64,000 bases of DNA from Pseudoips prasinana (lineage: Eukaryota > Arthropoda > Insecta > Lepidoptera > Nolidae). Location: NCBI GenBank assembly GCA_951640165.1, contig OX621260.1:15580001-15644000 (forward strand). The letters run 5' to 3'. Under the pieces are notes generated by a model. That model was not told where the DNA came from, did no database searches, and saw only the letters and a program-made list of their open reading frames with translations. A program made the translations under genes and the position numbers. This document shows positions 53,995 to 63,290 of the stretch, piece after piece (the stretch's first letter is position 1; the number at the start of each line of letters is the position of its first letter).

Positions 53995-55205
53995 GATAGC
54001 TTCTTTACAATGTTGCTTAATGGTTTGTATTCAACAATGCAATCGTTGAGAATGAGACAATACGCTGAAGTTTGATCTGGTATCTCTGTATCACTCTCAA
54101 TTTCCACCCTTACATCCACAACAGGACCTGTCTTCAAGTTATCAGCTTGTCTAGAGCAATCAACAACAAACAGAGGTGCTAAATCTTTAAATTGCTTCTC
54201 ACTTAACAAGGGCTCCGGCCGACGTCCGTAATACGACTGTTGAAATCTAGTGTATTGTTCGTATAATAAAGCGATTCTGTTATTAGCAAAACTTATATTC
54301 AGGTTTTCATATGGAAAGTAGGTTGAATTGAGATATACTCTAACGTCTCGAACATGACAGTGATCGAATTGAGACATGTCAGAACTTGCATTGTTTTTCC
54401 TATTTGTCTGTAGACCAACAATAATGTATCTTGGTTTTTCTATTTGAGATGAAGTTTTGATAGACCAGGTATGCTTCGTAGTTTTAGGCAAAGCTGGATA
54501 TTCGTACAGATCCCAATTTCTGTATATCATTTGAAGCGGTCGATCTTTTTCTAAGAGTTTTAACAAAGTAATTTTTTCTTTGTCTGATACTTTAACATGC
54601 GGTACGCGCCATATGATTTTGTTGATCTGAACATCATCCACTACTTCGCTGGTATTAAGTTTTACAGCGTTCAAATTAGTGTTACTTCGTAACAATATCA
54701 GTTCATGTCTACTATTTATCACAACTTTTTTAAAATCTTCCGCAAAACCGAGGACGTTACGGAGTGGTATAGAAGCAGAAAACTTTCCTCCATCAATATT
54801 TTTTTTGCCATCAATATTCCAACCCCAAGCATTAGACATTTTTGATTCACTTTCGTTCATTGAAATTAATGATTTCATGGTGGTTGTTATACCTGCATTT
54901 TTTACTTTATCAATCTCTACTCCATTTAGCTCATATCTAATGTCTTGGAACAAGTACAGTAGAGCATTGTTTATGAAATGGACACTAGTGACTGGGTCTT
55001 TTAAGTCCTTTTTGCTGACAATGACAGTGCCTTCCAAATATAGAGTGCTAGCTGCTGGCAGTATGTACAGGTCCTGTTGGTTTATAGGTATGCGAATTTC
55101 ATCGTTCCTGTTGAAACTTGTTACGTATGGCTTGTACGAATGAAATTCGATTCCTTCTATAGTATTATCGTAAGTCGGAGCGGATAAAACGTCTAAGATA
55201 TTCAT
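53991..55205 (-). CDS. Polinton major capsid protein (double-jelly-roll type), intact
   Basis: 404 codons without damage, MNILDVLSAPTYDNTIEG to the stop at 53991. Segments typical of the Polinton/adintovirus hexon-like protein: IRIPINQQDLYILPAASTLY, LFQDIRYELNGVEIDKV, IIWRVPHVKVSD, YPALPKTTKHTW, ETIPDQTSAYCLILND-like end region. It lies between the minor capsid and the 156-aa gene, the usual late block. The function, forming capsid hexon trimers, is known for the family; the fold is inferred from segment pattern and position. This is the best candidate for a still-expressed structural protein. Confidence 0.88.
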   Translation of the reverse strand: MNILDVLSAPTYDNTIEGIEFHSYKPYVTSFNRNDEIRIPINQQDLYILPAASTLYLEGTVIVSKKDLKDPVTSVHFINNALLYLFQDIRYELNGVEIDKVKNAGITTTMKSLISMNESESKMSNAWGWNIDGKKNIDGGKFSASIPLRNVLGFAEDFKKVVINSRHELILLRSNTNLNAVKLNTSEVVDDVQINKIIWRVPHVKVSDKEKITLLKLLEKDRPLQMIYRNWDLYEYPALPKTTKHTWSIKTSSQIEKPRYIIVGLQTNRKNNASSDMSQFDHCHVRDVRVYLNSTYFPYENLNISFANNRIALLYEQYTRFQQSYYGRRPEPLLSEKQFKDLAPLFVVDCSRQADNLKTGPVVDVRVEIESDTEIPDQTSAYCLILNDCIVEYKPLSNIVKKLS

Positions 55206-55393
55206 TTTAGCAATCTAATCGCTCTAAGGAATGTTTTGTTGTCTTTAGTTAATTTAATTTTTTTCTTAAAGCGAGGTCCTACTTGGTAGGTTGTTCGAAT
55301 AGAACTAATATTTTTTATTTGTTGATTCTCATATTTATTAAAGTCAATCATTTTTCCTTCTGAGGTGCAAATACAGCTGTACTTCTTCACCAC
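55202..55393 (-). CDS. Small basic Polinton ORF
   Basis: 63 codons if started at 55393, or 49 from the internal MIDFNKYENQQ. Basic end FKKKIKLTKDNKTFLRAIRL. It overlaps the 3' end of the minor capsid gene and the first bases of the major capsid gene. A small basic protein at this place with an LTxxNxxFL motif is plausible for the family, but support is limited. Confidence 0.5.
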   Translation of the reverse strand: MVKKYSCICTSEGKMIDFNKYENQQIKNISSIRTTYQVGPRFKKKIKLTKDNKTFLRAIRLLK

Positions 55394-56066
55394 GCAAATT
55401 GATTAAACGATTGTTAATATCCAATAACCTGATGTGTATGCAGCTTATGTTGTTTTGGTTGATTGGAAAGTATAGAGCGTTTTTTGGGATTTCTATGATT
55501 CTGTATCCAGGTGGCACGTTTAGGGCGAATTCGTGAATAATGTGACTTGGATCGCCGTTTATATAGGAGCCGCTCACAATATCACATTCAATCCTGACCA
55601 CGGTCGTCGGTAAAATGTTGACTGGAAACTCTGATACATACTATTTATTTGCTTTCAATGTCTGCTGATTAAAGCCTAACAGTTTTCCGAAGGAGTCTTC
55701 TTTGGTAAAATTTACGTCTTTTGTACAGTAAATAGTAGTTTTTAGAGTATTGTTATTGCACTGTAGTTTTATTGATGCATCCTTTATTTCAGATTTTAAA
55801 TAGTCATTGATATCTTGCAATTCATACGCACCTTCAGGTATTTCAATAACGTCATTGATGCCATAATAAAATTTGTTATTACTTTTATCGATATTTGGGA
55901 TAGAATTAAATGTTGAAAAATGCATTAAAGCACATTCATATTGTGCATCCAATTGTAAAGGATTGGGAAAGTATGTAGATAAACTTGATGAGTTCCCAGT
56001 TATTGACAAAGTGAGTGACATTTTGTAAATGAGTGAAATGAAAGAAATATCATATATTTTATACAT
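55344..56066 (-). pseudogene. Polinton minor capsid (penton-like) protein, one in-frame stop
   Basis: The likely start is the Met at 56021 (MSLTLSITGNSSSLSTYFPN); the upstream Met at 56066 is also open. N-terminal half: LDAQYECALMHFSTFNSIPN, NNKFYYG, VIEIPEGAYELQDINDYL. A single TAG at 55641-55643 interrupts. The same frame continues with IECDIVSGSYINGDPSHIIH, FALNVPPGYRIIEIP and RLINLRGEEVQLYLHLRRK to 55344. Both halves fit the single-jelly-roll vertex protein of Polintons. Whether the stop is fixed, suppressed or a sequence error is unknown. Confidence 0.82.
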
Positions 56067-56447
56067 TTTTATTCCAAAAAGTCCACAGATATTCTAAACA
56101 TAAGTGTCCGCAGGTTACTGTATTAAACTTTTGATATCTCGTGTAGTTATAAAATACAGTACAATTCTTAAAATACCGCATTAATTCTACTGGAGGTCTT
56201 AAATCTCCATAGCTATCAAAATATTCACAATAGTTGTTTATTTTAACATACGCTACCCAATGAGTTCCTTCATTTTTAGAATTATCCAAATTAACGATGC
56301 CACATTCAACTTGCTTTGGCTGCCCTGGTAACTGATCTTTCATGTACACCCCTCGGAAATACGGGATATCCTTTGCATACTTTTGAATATCTACATTAGT
56401 TAGGGGGCGATTGGGCAGCTTATATTTCAGTTTTTTGAACTTTTTAT
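56059..56447 (-). CDS. Polinton adenain-like cysteine protease, start codon unclear
   Basis: From the Met at 56349 there are 96 codons: ECGIVNLDNSKNEGTHWVAYV (His), YCEYFDSYGDLRPP (Asp), FNTVTCGHLCLEYLW (Cys after conserved Gln-region). This is the catalytic set of adenovirus-type (C5/ULP-like) proteases, which cut capsid precursors during maturation. The frame is open upstream to about 56447 (YKLPNRPLTNVDIQKYAKD, residues typical of the family N-terminus) but has no ATG there; the extension overlaps the end of the PLA2-like gene. The start is lost, non-ATG, or reached by splicing. Confidence 0.78.
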
Positions 56448-57155
56448 AAATAACCCTTTGCCATTTTTATACGGCTTGATGTATAAACCCTTTCCTAGAG
56501 TTACAGACTCCATAACTCTATTATGTCGTTCCGTCTCTGCCAAATTTTTTTGAGCTGCTTTATAATCATTAACAGTTTTTGCAATACCAGCTGCACCTCC
56601 GGCTAAAGTTCCTAAAGCTGACAATCCAGCAAAAATTGGAATTAAAGGCAGAACGCCTCCAGTTTTCGGTAAAGGTATTACTCGAGGTACTCGAACGTGA
56701 CGAATATGTGGAATTATTTTTTTTGCTGTCAAGTAAGCAGTTTTTATTAATGCCTTTTTGTCTTTGTGTTTCAGTTTCTTGATTTTTGATTTTATCTTTG
56801 TAACTAAGATTCTGAATGTTTTAATACCAGAGCCAGAGTTTAGTTTAGCTTTCATAACTTTGCTAACGAGCCATGAGCTTAGTTTTTCACCTTTCCCTGC
56901 ATCTTTTGATTTAAGTCTTTGTTTAGCCATGTTTAGCAGACGTAAATCGGCTTTGTGACGGTTGAGTAAATCTGTATATTTTGTGTATGCAATGTCGTGA
57001 TGCATACAAGCTTCGTCTAACTTATTCACACCCCGGTCACCGCGAGCCAAACGTTCACGTAATTTAGTTCCAGGTCCGCAATAATTATATCCAGGTAAAT
57101 GAACTTCGAACGGTAGATGGTTGATTAAACTATTTACTAGTCCACCCCCTATCAT
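56427..57155 (-). CDS. PLA2-like domain protein with hydrophobic core and C-terminal repeats
   Basis: 242 codons, intact. Residues 16-60 hold a phospholipase A2-like signature: LPGYNYCGPGTKL (Ca-binding-loop type) and DEACMHHDIAY (His-Asp pair). This is the minimal PLA2-like unit also seen in parvovirus capsids and some Polinton/adintovirus minor proteins. Then a Lys-rich stretch (IKSKIKKLKHKDKKA), an Ala/Gly-rich hydrophobic segment (IPIFAGLSALGTLAGGAAG), and two short GKGL(Y/F)IKP-like repeats at the C-terminus. The layout suggests a membrane-active internal virion protein for endosome or vesicle escape (inference). It sits between integrase and protease. Confidence 0.75.
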   Translation of the reverse strand: MIGGGLVNSLINHLPFEVHLPGYNYCGPGTKLRERLARGDRGVNKLDEACMHHDIAYTKYTDLLNRHKADLRLLNMAKQRLKSKDAGKGEKLSSWLVSKVMKAKLNSGSGIKTFRILVTKIKSKIKKLKHKDKKALIKTAYLTAKKIIPHIRHVRVPRVIPLPKTGGVLPLIPIFAGLSALGTLAGGAAGIAKTVNDYKAAQKNLAETERHNRVMESVTLGKGLYIKPYKNGKGLFIKSSKN

Positions 57156-57207
57156 TACTTGAAGTGCAATGGAAAGAACAGCAAAAAATATTGGTTATAT
57201 AATTATC

Positions 57208-58140
57208 TTATCTCCTTATTGCAGCTTTATCAATCCAACTGTTTTCTTCACTGCTAAGACCCAACCATTTAACATAAATTTTATTTCCTTTCCGTTTCAA
57301 AATCTTTTCTATCAAATAAACATCTGGATATTTCGATTTTTGTAGTTCTTGTTCGTAAAAAGTTCCTAATATGTCTTGGTTTCGTTGGTCTACTATGTGA
57401 TATGTTACTGGTATGGTGTTATTAATCTTTTTTATTGTAAATAATTCAGTAGACCAATTAGGAGTATATCCTTTCTCGAAATCGTGTTTGTATTTGCTGA
57501 TAAGAACACAGTCACCAATTTTGAATGTAGGCTTTCGCCTTATGGATTCATGTATAATCTTTCTAATATTTTCTTTTATTTTATTTTCATTAGATTTATT
57601 CACATCAGCCGGTTTACACTTAATAGTTCGGTGTTTCGTATTATTATATGTGGTTAATATATCTCTCAATGGTTGACCTAACCACTTATAGTTCCCATTA
57701 AAACTAAAATATTTATATAATTTATTTTTAAGTGTTTTAATGAGTCGCTCTACAATTGAGGCTTTTTTAGTAGAAAATGATGAATAATGATTAATATTAT
57801 ATGTTCTCATAAGTGTCTGAAACGTATTGTTATAAAACTCACTTCCCTTATCAGTTTGTAAATTCACAGGATGTTGTTGACTGCTACGCAATATATGTTC
57901 AAATGCACGGGTAACCTCAAGTTTATTTTTAAATTTTAATGGCTCCGCCCAAGCATACTTTGAAAAACAGTCAATCACTAACAAAATATAATTATAACCT
58001 TTATTATACTTTCTAAGGTTTTGCATATCCATTAAATCTGCCTGCCATAAATCTTCAATCCCCTTTAGAATAACAGACCGTCGAAGGAAATTTCTTCGTG
58101 CCGCTTTATGTATTTCATTTACTATTTGCTGTTTTGCCAT
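57208..58140 (-). CDS. Polinton rve-family integrase with chromodomain, intact
   Basis: 310 codons. Catalytic core: LWQADLMDM (D), NLQTDKGSEFYNN (D), KKASIVERLIKTLKNKLYKY (E). A C-terminal chromodomain-like unit, YLIEKILKRKGNKIYVKWLG and ENSWI, could direct integration to chromatin. Retroviral-type integrases of this class insert Polintons with 6-bp duplications, matching the GCGTTA seen here. The start at 58140 overlaps the end of the upstream gene by 26 bp. No damage seen. Confidence 0.92.
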   Translation of the reverse strand: MAKQQIVNEIHKAARRNFLRRSVILKGIEDLWQADLMDMQNLRKYNKGYNYILLVIDCFSKYAWAEPLKFKNKLEVTRAFEHILRSSQQHPVNLQTDKGSEFYNNTFQTLMRTYNINHYSSFSTKKASIVERLIKTLKNKLYKYFSFNGNYKWLGQPLRDILTTYNNTKHRTIKCKPADVNKSNENKIKENIRKIIHESIRRKPTFKIGDCVLISKYKHDFEKGYTPNWSTELFTIKKINNTIPVTYHIVDQRNQDILGTFYEQELQKSKYPDVYLIEKILKRKGNKIYVKWLGLSSEENSWIDKAAIRR

Positions 58141-58510
58141 TACGGACTTTTTCGAGTAATTCGTTTACTTCTGCTTTAGTATAAAACTTGTCTTCGTAAT
58201 GAGGTAAAATCGAAGATACATTGGCTTTTAAAGTAACTTGCACTGTCTTTTGCACATCTTTTATAATTTGGGCACGCAATGAACCAATCATTTTATTAAA
58301 TTCTTGTATCGTATGAGTACTTAACTGATCTACATAATCTTTGTTCACAGCATCGTCTGCGTCTACAGGAGGTTTAATACCTTTGAGTTTAGAGGATTTT
58401 AAATCAAATTCCCCGCTTTCAGATTTGAACAGTGCGTTTTCATTAAACTCAAACAGATCTGATAAACGCATCCTTTTATGAATATAGTTACCGAATTTAT
58501 CTACATTCAT
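58115..58510 (-). CDS. 131-residue protein with phage-tail-fibre-like DAVNKDYVD motif
   Basis: MNVDKFGNYIHKRMRLSDLF at the start; KLKGIKPPVDADDAVNKDYV at about residues 43-62; a predicted helical, possibly coiled-coil C-terminal part (YTKAEVNELLEKVRNG). The pattern (I/V)xxPxxxxDAVNKxYVD is common in phage tail-fibre and other trimeric shaft proteins. It may therefore be a fibre- or vertex-associated component (inference). Undamaged; overlaps integrase by 26 bp. Confidence 0.65.
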   Translation of the reverse strand: MNVDKFGNYIHKRMRLSDLFEFNENALFKSESGEFDLKSSKLKGIKPPVDADDAVNKDYVDQLSTHTIQEFNKMIGSLRAQIIKDVQKTVQVTLKANVSSILPHYEDKFYTKAEVNELLEKVRNGKTANSK

Positions 58511-58558
58511 GTTTTAAGTATACTGTATAGTATATAGAGGTTGAAGGTGAAATGAACT

Positions 58559-59443
58559 TTATGAAGACGAAATTTGTTTATTTATAACCTTACTTTCCTG
58601 CAATTCTTCAATAATAGATATTATTTCATTGTCTAATCCAGTGTTACCAGCATCCCGAGATGCCATTAGTAATTTCAACCTTTCTACCAATTCATTTGGA
58701 TCATCCCAGTACACATAATCAACATCTTTTTTCCATTTCTTTATCAGTGGTAAACCTTTTCCCTTTGATTGGGTATCTTTAACCGTATTTTGTAGTTTGA
58801 AGAGAGGTTTAATAACTTGCAAATATTTTTGTCCCTTATTACTTTTTATTGGTTTATTTGGTTCGTAGTCTCGACGATGTGCATTTGTATCAATCAACAT
58901 CGACTTATAATGATTCATATCACCGTCTGTAACTAAGCTTAAATCTGTGTCTTTCTTAAGCAACAATTGTTTTAAACCAAGAGTACTTTGGTATTTACGT
59001 CCAGCGACGGTGATATATTGATCATTCATTGTTATGGGTGCAGAACCTAGCATGAGTTTTCCGCGCTCTACTCTAACACCAAAAGGAATATCTGTCAAAG
59101 CTTCCGAGGATACTGACCAAGATAATGTATCACAACCTTCTTTGGTGTCAACAACTGATTCATAAGACGAGTTGCTATTAAGAGAAACAGATTTATTTTC
59201 GTCGTCATCATCATCACATCTGTCTGTCTGCAAATTGTTGTCAATATCATCTTCGTATTCAGTAGTACGTGAAAGAGGAACTAGCTTACTAGTACCAGCA
59301 ATCAAATTGAGAGGTTCTGTTACAGGTTTGAACACAGATTCCAATGCTTGTTTATTATCAATCTCCACATCTCTCATTTTTCGTACCGTTTTCTTTACAG
59401 CTTCCGCTGCATTTACAATTTGTCTTTTGAATGATTTTTCCAT
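58559..59443 (-). CDS. 294-residue Polinton protein, unknown function
   Basis: Starts MEKSFKRQIVNAAEAVKKTV (helical), has an acidic middle (RCDDDDDENKS), then a better-ordered region: GVRVERGKLMLGSAPITMND, ITVAGRKYQSTLGLKQLLL, IDTNAHRRDYEPNKPIKSNKG and KKWKKDVDYVYWDDPNELVE. This block order seems typical of Polinton-group proteins of this position, but I do not know its role. It lies between the ATPase and the fibre-like gene. Undamaged. Confidence 0.7.
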   Translation of the reverse strand: MEKSFKRQIVNAAEAVKKTVRKMRDVEIDNKQALESVFKPVTEPLNLIAGTSKLVPLSRTTEYEDDIDNNLQTDRCDDDDDENKSVSLNSNSSYESVVDTKEGCDTLSWSVSSEALTDIPFGVRVERGKLMLGSAPITMNDQYITVAGRKYQSTLGLKQLLLKKDTDLSLVTDGDMNHYKSMLIDTNAHRRDYEPNKPIKSNKGQKYLQVIKPLFKLQNTVKDTQSKGKGLPLIKKWKKDVDYVYWDDPNELVERLKLLMASRDAGNTGLDNEIISIIEELQESKVINKQISSS

Positions 59444-59521
59444 ATTGATATAGCGATCCTAATTGATTAAGTGATGGCTTAGGAATATCAATGTTGAGCA
59501 GGCAACTGCTTTATATACCCA

Positions 59522-60208
59522 TCAATCAAAGACAACAAAAGTGTCAAACCTATCTCTATAGCATCCTTCGTTTTTGGGACAATCCTTATTTATTACAACA
59601 TAACTAAAAGGTTTACTCCATATTTTTGAACACATTCCACGAAATTCATTCCACGTCATGTCAGTGTTGACATGTTCTTCATAAACATGTCTCAAATTGA
59701 TTTCGTCTTGTTTAAAAAGCACGATTAGGTTCGCGTTATCTCTTACCAACTGTTTAGGAATTTTACTATATGTTTGATTTAAATAAAAACAATCGATGTG
59801 TTTGTGTCTTCCCATTGCAAAATAATCACGAATGTTATTCTGATTTTCACAGGCAACATCATCAAATATAATAACTGAATTTGGCTTAGCACTTTGAACA
59901 CTCAGTACTTGCTCATTTTCGTGGTATTTTTGAAAAGAAATGTCTGGTACTCGTTGCATAACTTTTTCTAAAAAAATATACTTGGGTTGCAGTAAAGTTT
60001 TCGAATAAACGTAAACATTTTGAAATCTCAACCCATTCTCATGAATTAGAAGACCAATTATTAAATTCGTTTTTCCACAATTTGATGGCCCACTTATGAT
60101 GCATCGTAGTGAGTTAGGTAACAATTTTCCATGACGTAGACTAGTCTTGCTAGACTCGACACAGATTTTTTTCACATGTAATGAATGCGGTTGTTTTACG
60201 AATTTCAT
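59522..60208 (-). CDS. Polinton genome-packaging ATPase (FtsK/HerA, A32-like), intact
   Basis: 228 codons. Walker A: IISGPSNCGKTNLIIGLL. Walker B: SVIIFDDVACENQ. Sensor-type segment: MGRHKHIDCFYLNQTYSKIP. The family pumps genome DNA into the capsid. The first gene inside the right end on the minus strand, only about 120 bp from the terminal repeat, so the repeat probably carries its promoter. No damage seen. Confidence 0.9.
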   Translation of the reverse strand: MKFVKQPHSLHVKKICVESSKTSLRHGKLLPNSLRCIISGPSNCGKTNLIIGLLIHENGLRFQNVYVYSKTLLQPKYIFLEKVMQRVPDISFQKYHENEQVLSVQSAKPNSVIIFDDVACENQNNIRDYFAMGRHKHIDCFYLNQTYSKIPKQLVRDNANLIVLFKQDEINLRHVYEEHVNTDMTWNEFRGMCSKIWSKPFSYVVINKDCPKNEGCYRDRFDTFVVFD

Positions 60209-60330
60209 TGTTACTACTTAAAAAGGTTTGATTAATAATGAGTCAATTACGTTGTTGCATTGACATAAATAGTAAAATAGAAGCCCTAAATCGACGGGTG
60301 CCTAATATCTAGGAATATTATTGGGCATTC

Positions 60331-60513
60331 TAGAAGTAATAATTTCGGGTCTTAAAAGTGGTGAAACGTGTAGTGAAACTAGAGGTAAGTGGTTGATATG
60401 TAGAGCTAGTTATAGTAGGATGTTATTGGGCATTCTACCACACCGAGAGTGACGAAGGCGAACGAAGTGAGCCGGAGGAACGGCAGGTGGGGTAGAATGC
60501 CCAATAATATACT
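60331..60513. repeat. Polinton right terminal inverted repeat
   Basis: 183 bp; its outer ~97 bp also folds on itself (TTATTGGGCATTCTACC / GGTAGAATGCCCAATAA). A further TATTATTGGGCATTCTA lies just inside at 60316-60332. Confidence 0.9.
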
Positions 60514-60519
60514 GCGTTA
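60514..60519. other. Target-site duplication, right
   Basis: GCGTTA, matching 44626-44631. Confidence 0.9.
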
Positions 60520-60732
60520 ATTTAGTTATGGCGCGAAATACCTACTGAATAAAAATAAACGATATGAATACATCTATATAATAATATAATATTACGCCCG
60601 TGCGCATAATTACCCTCTTCTATTTATAAAGCTGTATTAGAGATATATGTAAGTAGGTATATTTAAATTAGTTTAGTGGTGATAAAGTCATTTAAAAATG
60701 CTTACAAAATTATATTAAAATAATATTTGTGT
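60520..60732. other. Right flank of the Polinton
   Basis: AT-rich target DNA resuming from 44625; nothing recognised. Confidence 0.4.
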
Positions 60733-61150
60733 TTTTAGGGTTCCGTAGCCAAATGGCAAAAACGGAACCCTTATAGATTCGTCGCATCAAAATAGAACAA
60801 AACCAATAAATTTTGGTTCATCGAATGATTACATGTGGCGTATCTATCGATAGGTCTTCAAAAATGATATTGAGGTTTCTAATATCATTTTTTTCTAATC
60901 TGAATAGTTTGCGCGAGAGACACTTCCAAAGTGGTAAAATGTGTCCCGCCCCCTCCTCTAACTACTAAAATAAGAGAACGATAAAACTAAAAAAAATATG
61001 TGATGTTCCTTACCATGCGAACTTCCACCAAAAATTGGTTTGAACGAGTTCTAGTAAGTAGTTTTTTTAATACGTCATAAATCGTAAACCACAATTTAAC
61101 TTTCATTCAATCAAATAAAATACCTACTTGCTGCTACGGAACCCTTCATG
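60733..61150. mobile_element. Inverted-end repeat with AGGGTTCCGTAGC ends
   Basis: AGGGTTCCGTAGCCAAATGGC at the left; GCTACGGAACCCTTCATGGCC at the right. About 410 bp, no coding capacity. Confidence 0.65.
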
Positions 61151-61467
61151 GCCTCTTACGGCGTAAAATTAATCCATTGTCGGCTATTTATTCACTATTA
61201 TTAGTTTTTAACCCTTGACTGGTTTATTGAACTCGGCTGCATCGTTTTCCGTCACGAACACGTGAACAACAACATTATATAAATACACTGATCATAACAC
61301 AAATACTGTTGAGCACAATTTTAACCTCTCCTCAGTAAATAATACCATATTTGTGATCCACGCCATAAGCTGAACCAAGCTCTGTTCCACATCACATCCA
61401 CACTTCCCCATACACAATATTTCTTATCTACAGACCTCACACACACATATTCATTCATCTACATAAT
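61151..61467. other. Non-coding DNA
   Basis: No gene or recognised repeat. Confidence 0.35.
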
Positions 61468-63290
61468 CTAGCGTAAAACCTTACAAGATTGCCCAACTAA
61501 TCTAACTTTGCCCAGCAGGGTACGTTTCACAAAATTTTATTTATTTTAGTTTATTATTCAATCTATGATGTTTATTTGATTACATCTCTGATGACACTGT
61601 GTAGCTGATTTTGCTCAATGTCCCCTGAATTGGCTGTAAAACTGTGTCGAAGTTGGTGATGTATTTTGCGGGCCAAAATTTGTGTGAAAAACTTTTTTTT
61701 TAACTCGATTTGTAATAACAACAGGTAAGTAAGAATTTTACCACTATTACTACGTAATAAATACACAAGAAAGATCGAATATCCCACGGTAAATCTCTCT
61801 TAATTTCGAAAACATGATGGTGGGCAATGTCAAATTTAATTTCTTAGAGCAGTTGTAACAACTTTGCCCACCAAAATATAACCAATAGGGTTGTGACTTC
61901 GATGTTAAATTAGATCTATAAAGTACTTTGCTACACTAGTTGCAGAAGTTACACACTTTACAGTAGTTGCAGAACTACCTAAGTAATGTTAAATAAGAAT
62001 AGGATTATTTAATATTTAACTTTGTCGCAAAAAGTACATTACATGTATTTGCAAAACAGTTTAAAGTGGCTAAAAATGAACAACAAAGTTAGTTTCTATA
62101 TATTTTTAGATTGTTTATTTCTATGTTTTTTCGTCCTTATATTTTGAAACTGGTTTTAGTATTACTAAGAAACATCTTCAATTAGTAAATCTTAAAGGTA
62201 ATAGGTTGTATTAAGACCTCGTATCGATATTTATTTTTAGTGCTATTAAGTAAACGTAAAAATTCTCATATATACATTTTTGCGTGGTTTCTTAGGAGCT
62301 CAAGAACTTTATTTTGCTTAAATTTATTAAACAAGGTAAGTTTCGTATTTATTTCAGGATGAATAATACTAAGCCTAAAAACATCAGAAAAAATTGAAGA
62401 ATATTAGGATGTATGCTCTAGGCATACAGAAATTATTCAGAGGAAATGTTGGAGTTAGCAGTGGACGTGGTAGAAAATAAGAGGATGTCAAGTCGGGAGG
62501 ACTTTATATTGAATTTATCTAAAGCAATCGCCAACACGCGAAGCGAATCTAACTACAATTATTTGATCTCAGAAAATAGTATTCCATTTTTATTTCAGAA
62601 TAATAATAAATAACCGCAAGAAGTACCACGATAATTATTGTTGATATTCATAAGTTTAAGTTTGTTTTTGAAAGCTTTGTCTTGAATTTAGATTTGTTTC
62701 ACTTGTATGAATAGGTATTTGTAGTCAATGTTCCTATAATGTATGTATATTAAGATTTGTTTTGAAGCTCATGTGCATTTGCTTTACAGTATTGTTCAAA
62801 TATTTATAAATAAATGGTTTAAAGTACTTACGTACACCGTACTGATTAACAATAAAAAGTGACAACCCTAATTCATAGTATAATTTGTATGAAAAATTAC
62901 AAAAAAAGTGTTGCGACTTTGCCCATTCTAATTTGACAGGTAATATGAAGACGGTTAGTATGTAGGTCCTATGATAGATTGACTATTTTTCTAAAATGAT
63001 CCCAAAATCGTATGTTCTTAAAGTAGAAAATCCTGAAGTTACGGAGATTTCTGCAAAATGGGCAAACTTGTAAAAAGCTATGTATTTGGCCCGCTTTTAA
63101 AATATTGGTTTTAGCACGTTGTATTTCATTATTTTGATATTTTAGTATATTATATGCAAAGAATATGGTATCATGGTATCAATAATGTAGGACGATCACA
63201 AATTGAAAAGAACATTATTAAAAAATATATTTAAAGTGGAATCAAAATCGCAAGAAATCTGGGCAAAGTTGTACGGTTTTACGGTACCTA
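61468..63290. mobile_element. Non-autonomous element with CCGTAAAACC ends and many TTTGCCCA motifs
   Basis: Left GCGTAAAACCTTACAAGATTGCCCAA; right GGGCAAAGTTGTACGGTTTTACGGTACC is its diverged inverse. TTTGCCCA or its complement occurs near 61505, 61865, 62920, 63050 and 63260. A single left end is found at 9073-9283. No transposase. Confidence 0.6.

Larger units (their letters stand above)
44632..60513. mobile_element. Polinton (Maverick), 15.9 kb, structurally complete
   Basis: Inverted ends, 6-bp duplication GCGTTA (44626-44631 and 60514-60519), and the full Polinton gene kit: protein-primed DNA polymerase B, rve integrase, packaging ATPase, adenain-like protease, major and minor capsid proteins. 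Size and duplication length are those known for Polintons. Two gene groups converge: plus-strand genes 47.0-52.7 kb, minus-strand genes 60.2-53.5 kb. It differs from many copies in having nearly all virion genes open. Polymerase and minor capsid genes are interrupted (see entries). The element is AT-rich throughout. Confidence 0.93.

Noticed and set aside
56579..56958. Plus-strand ORFs of 66-67 codons, and those at 54679, 57413 and 59172
   Set aside because: They are antisense shadows of the minus-strand Polinton genes.
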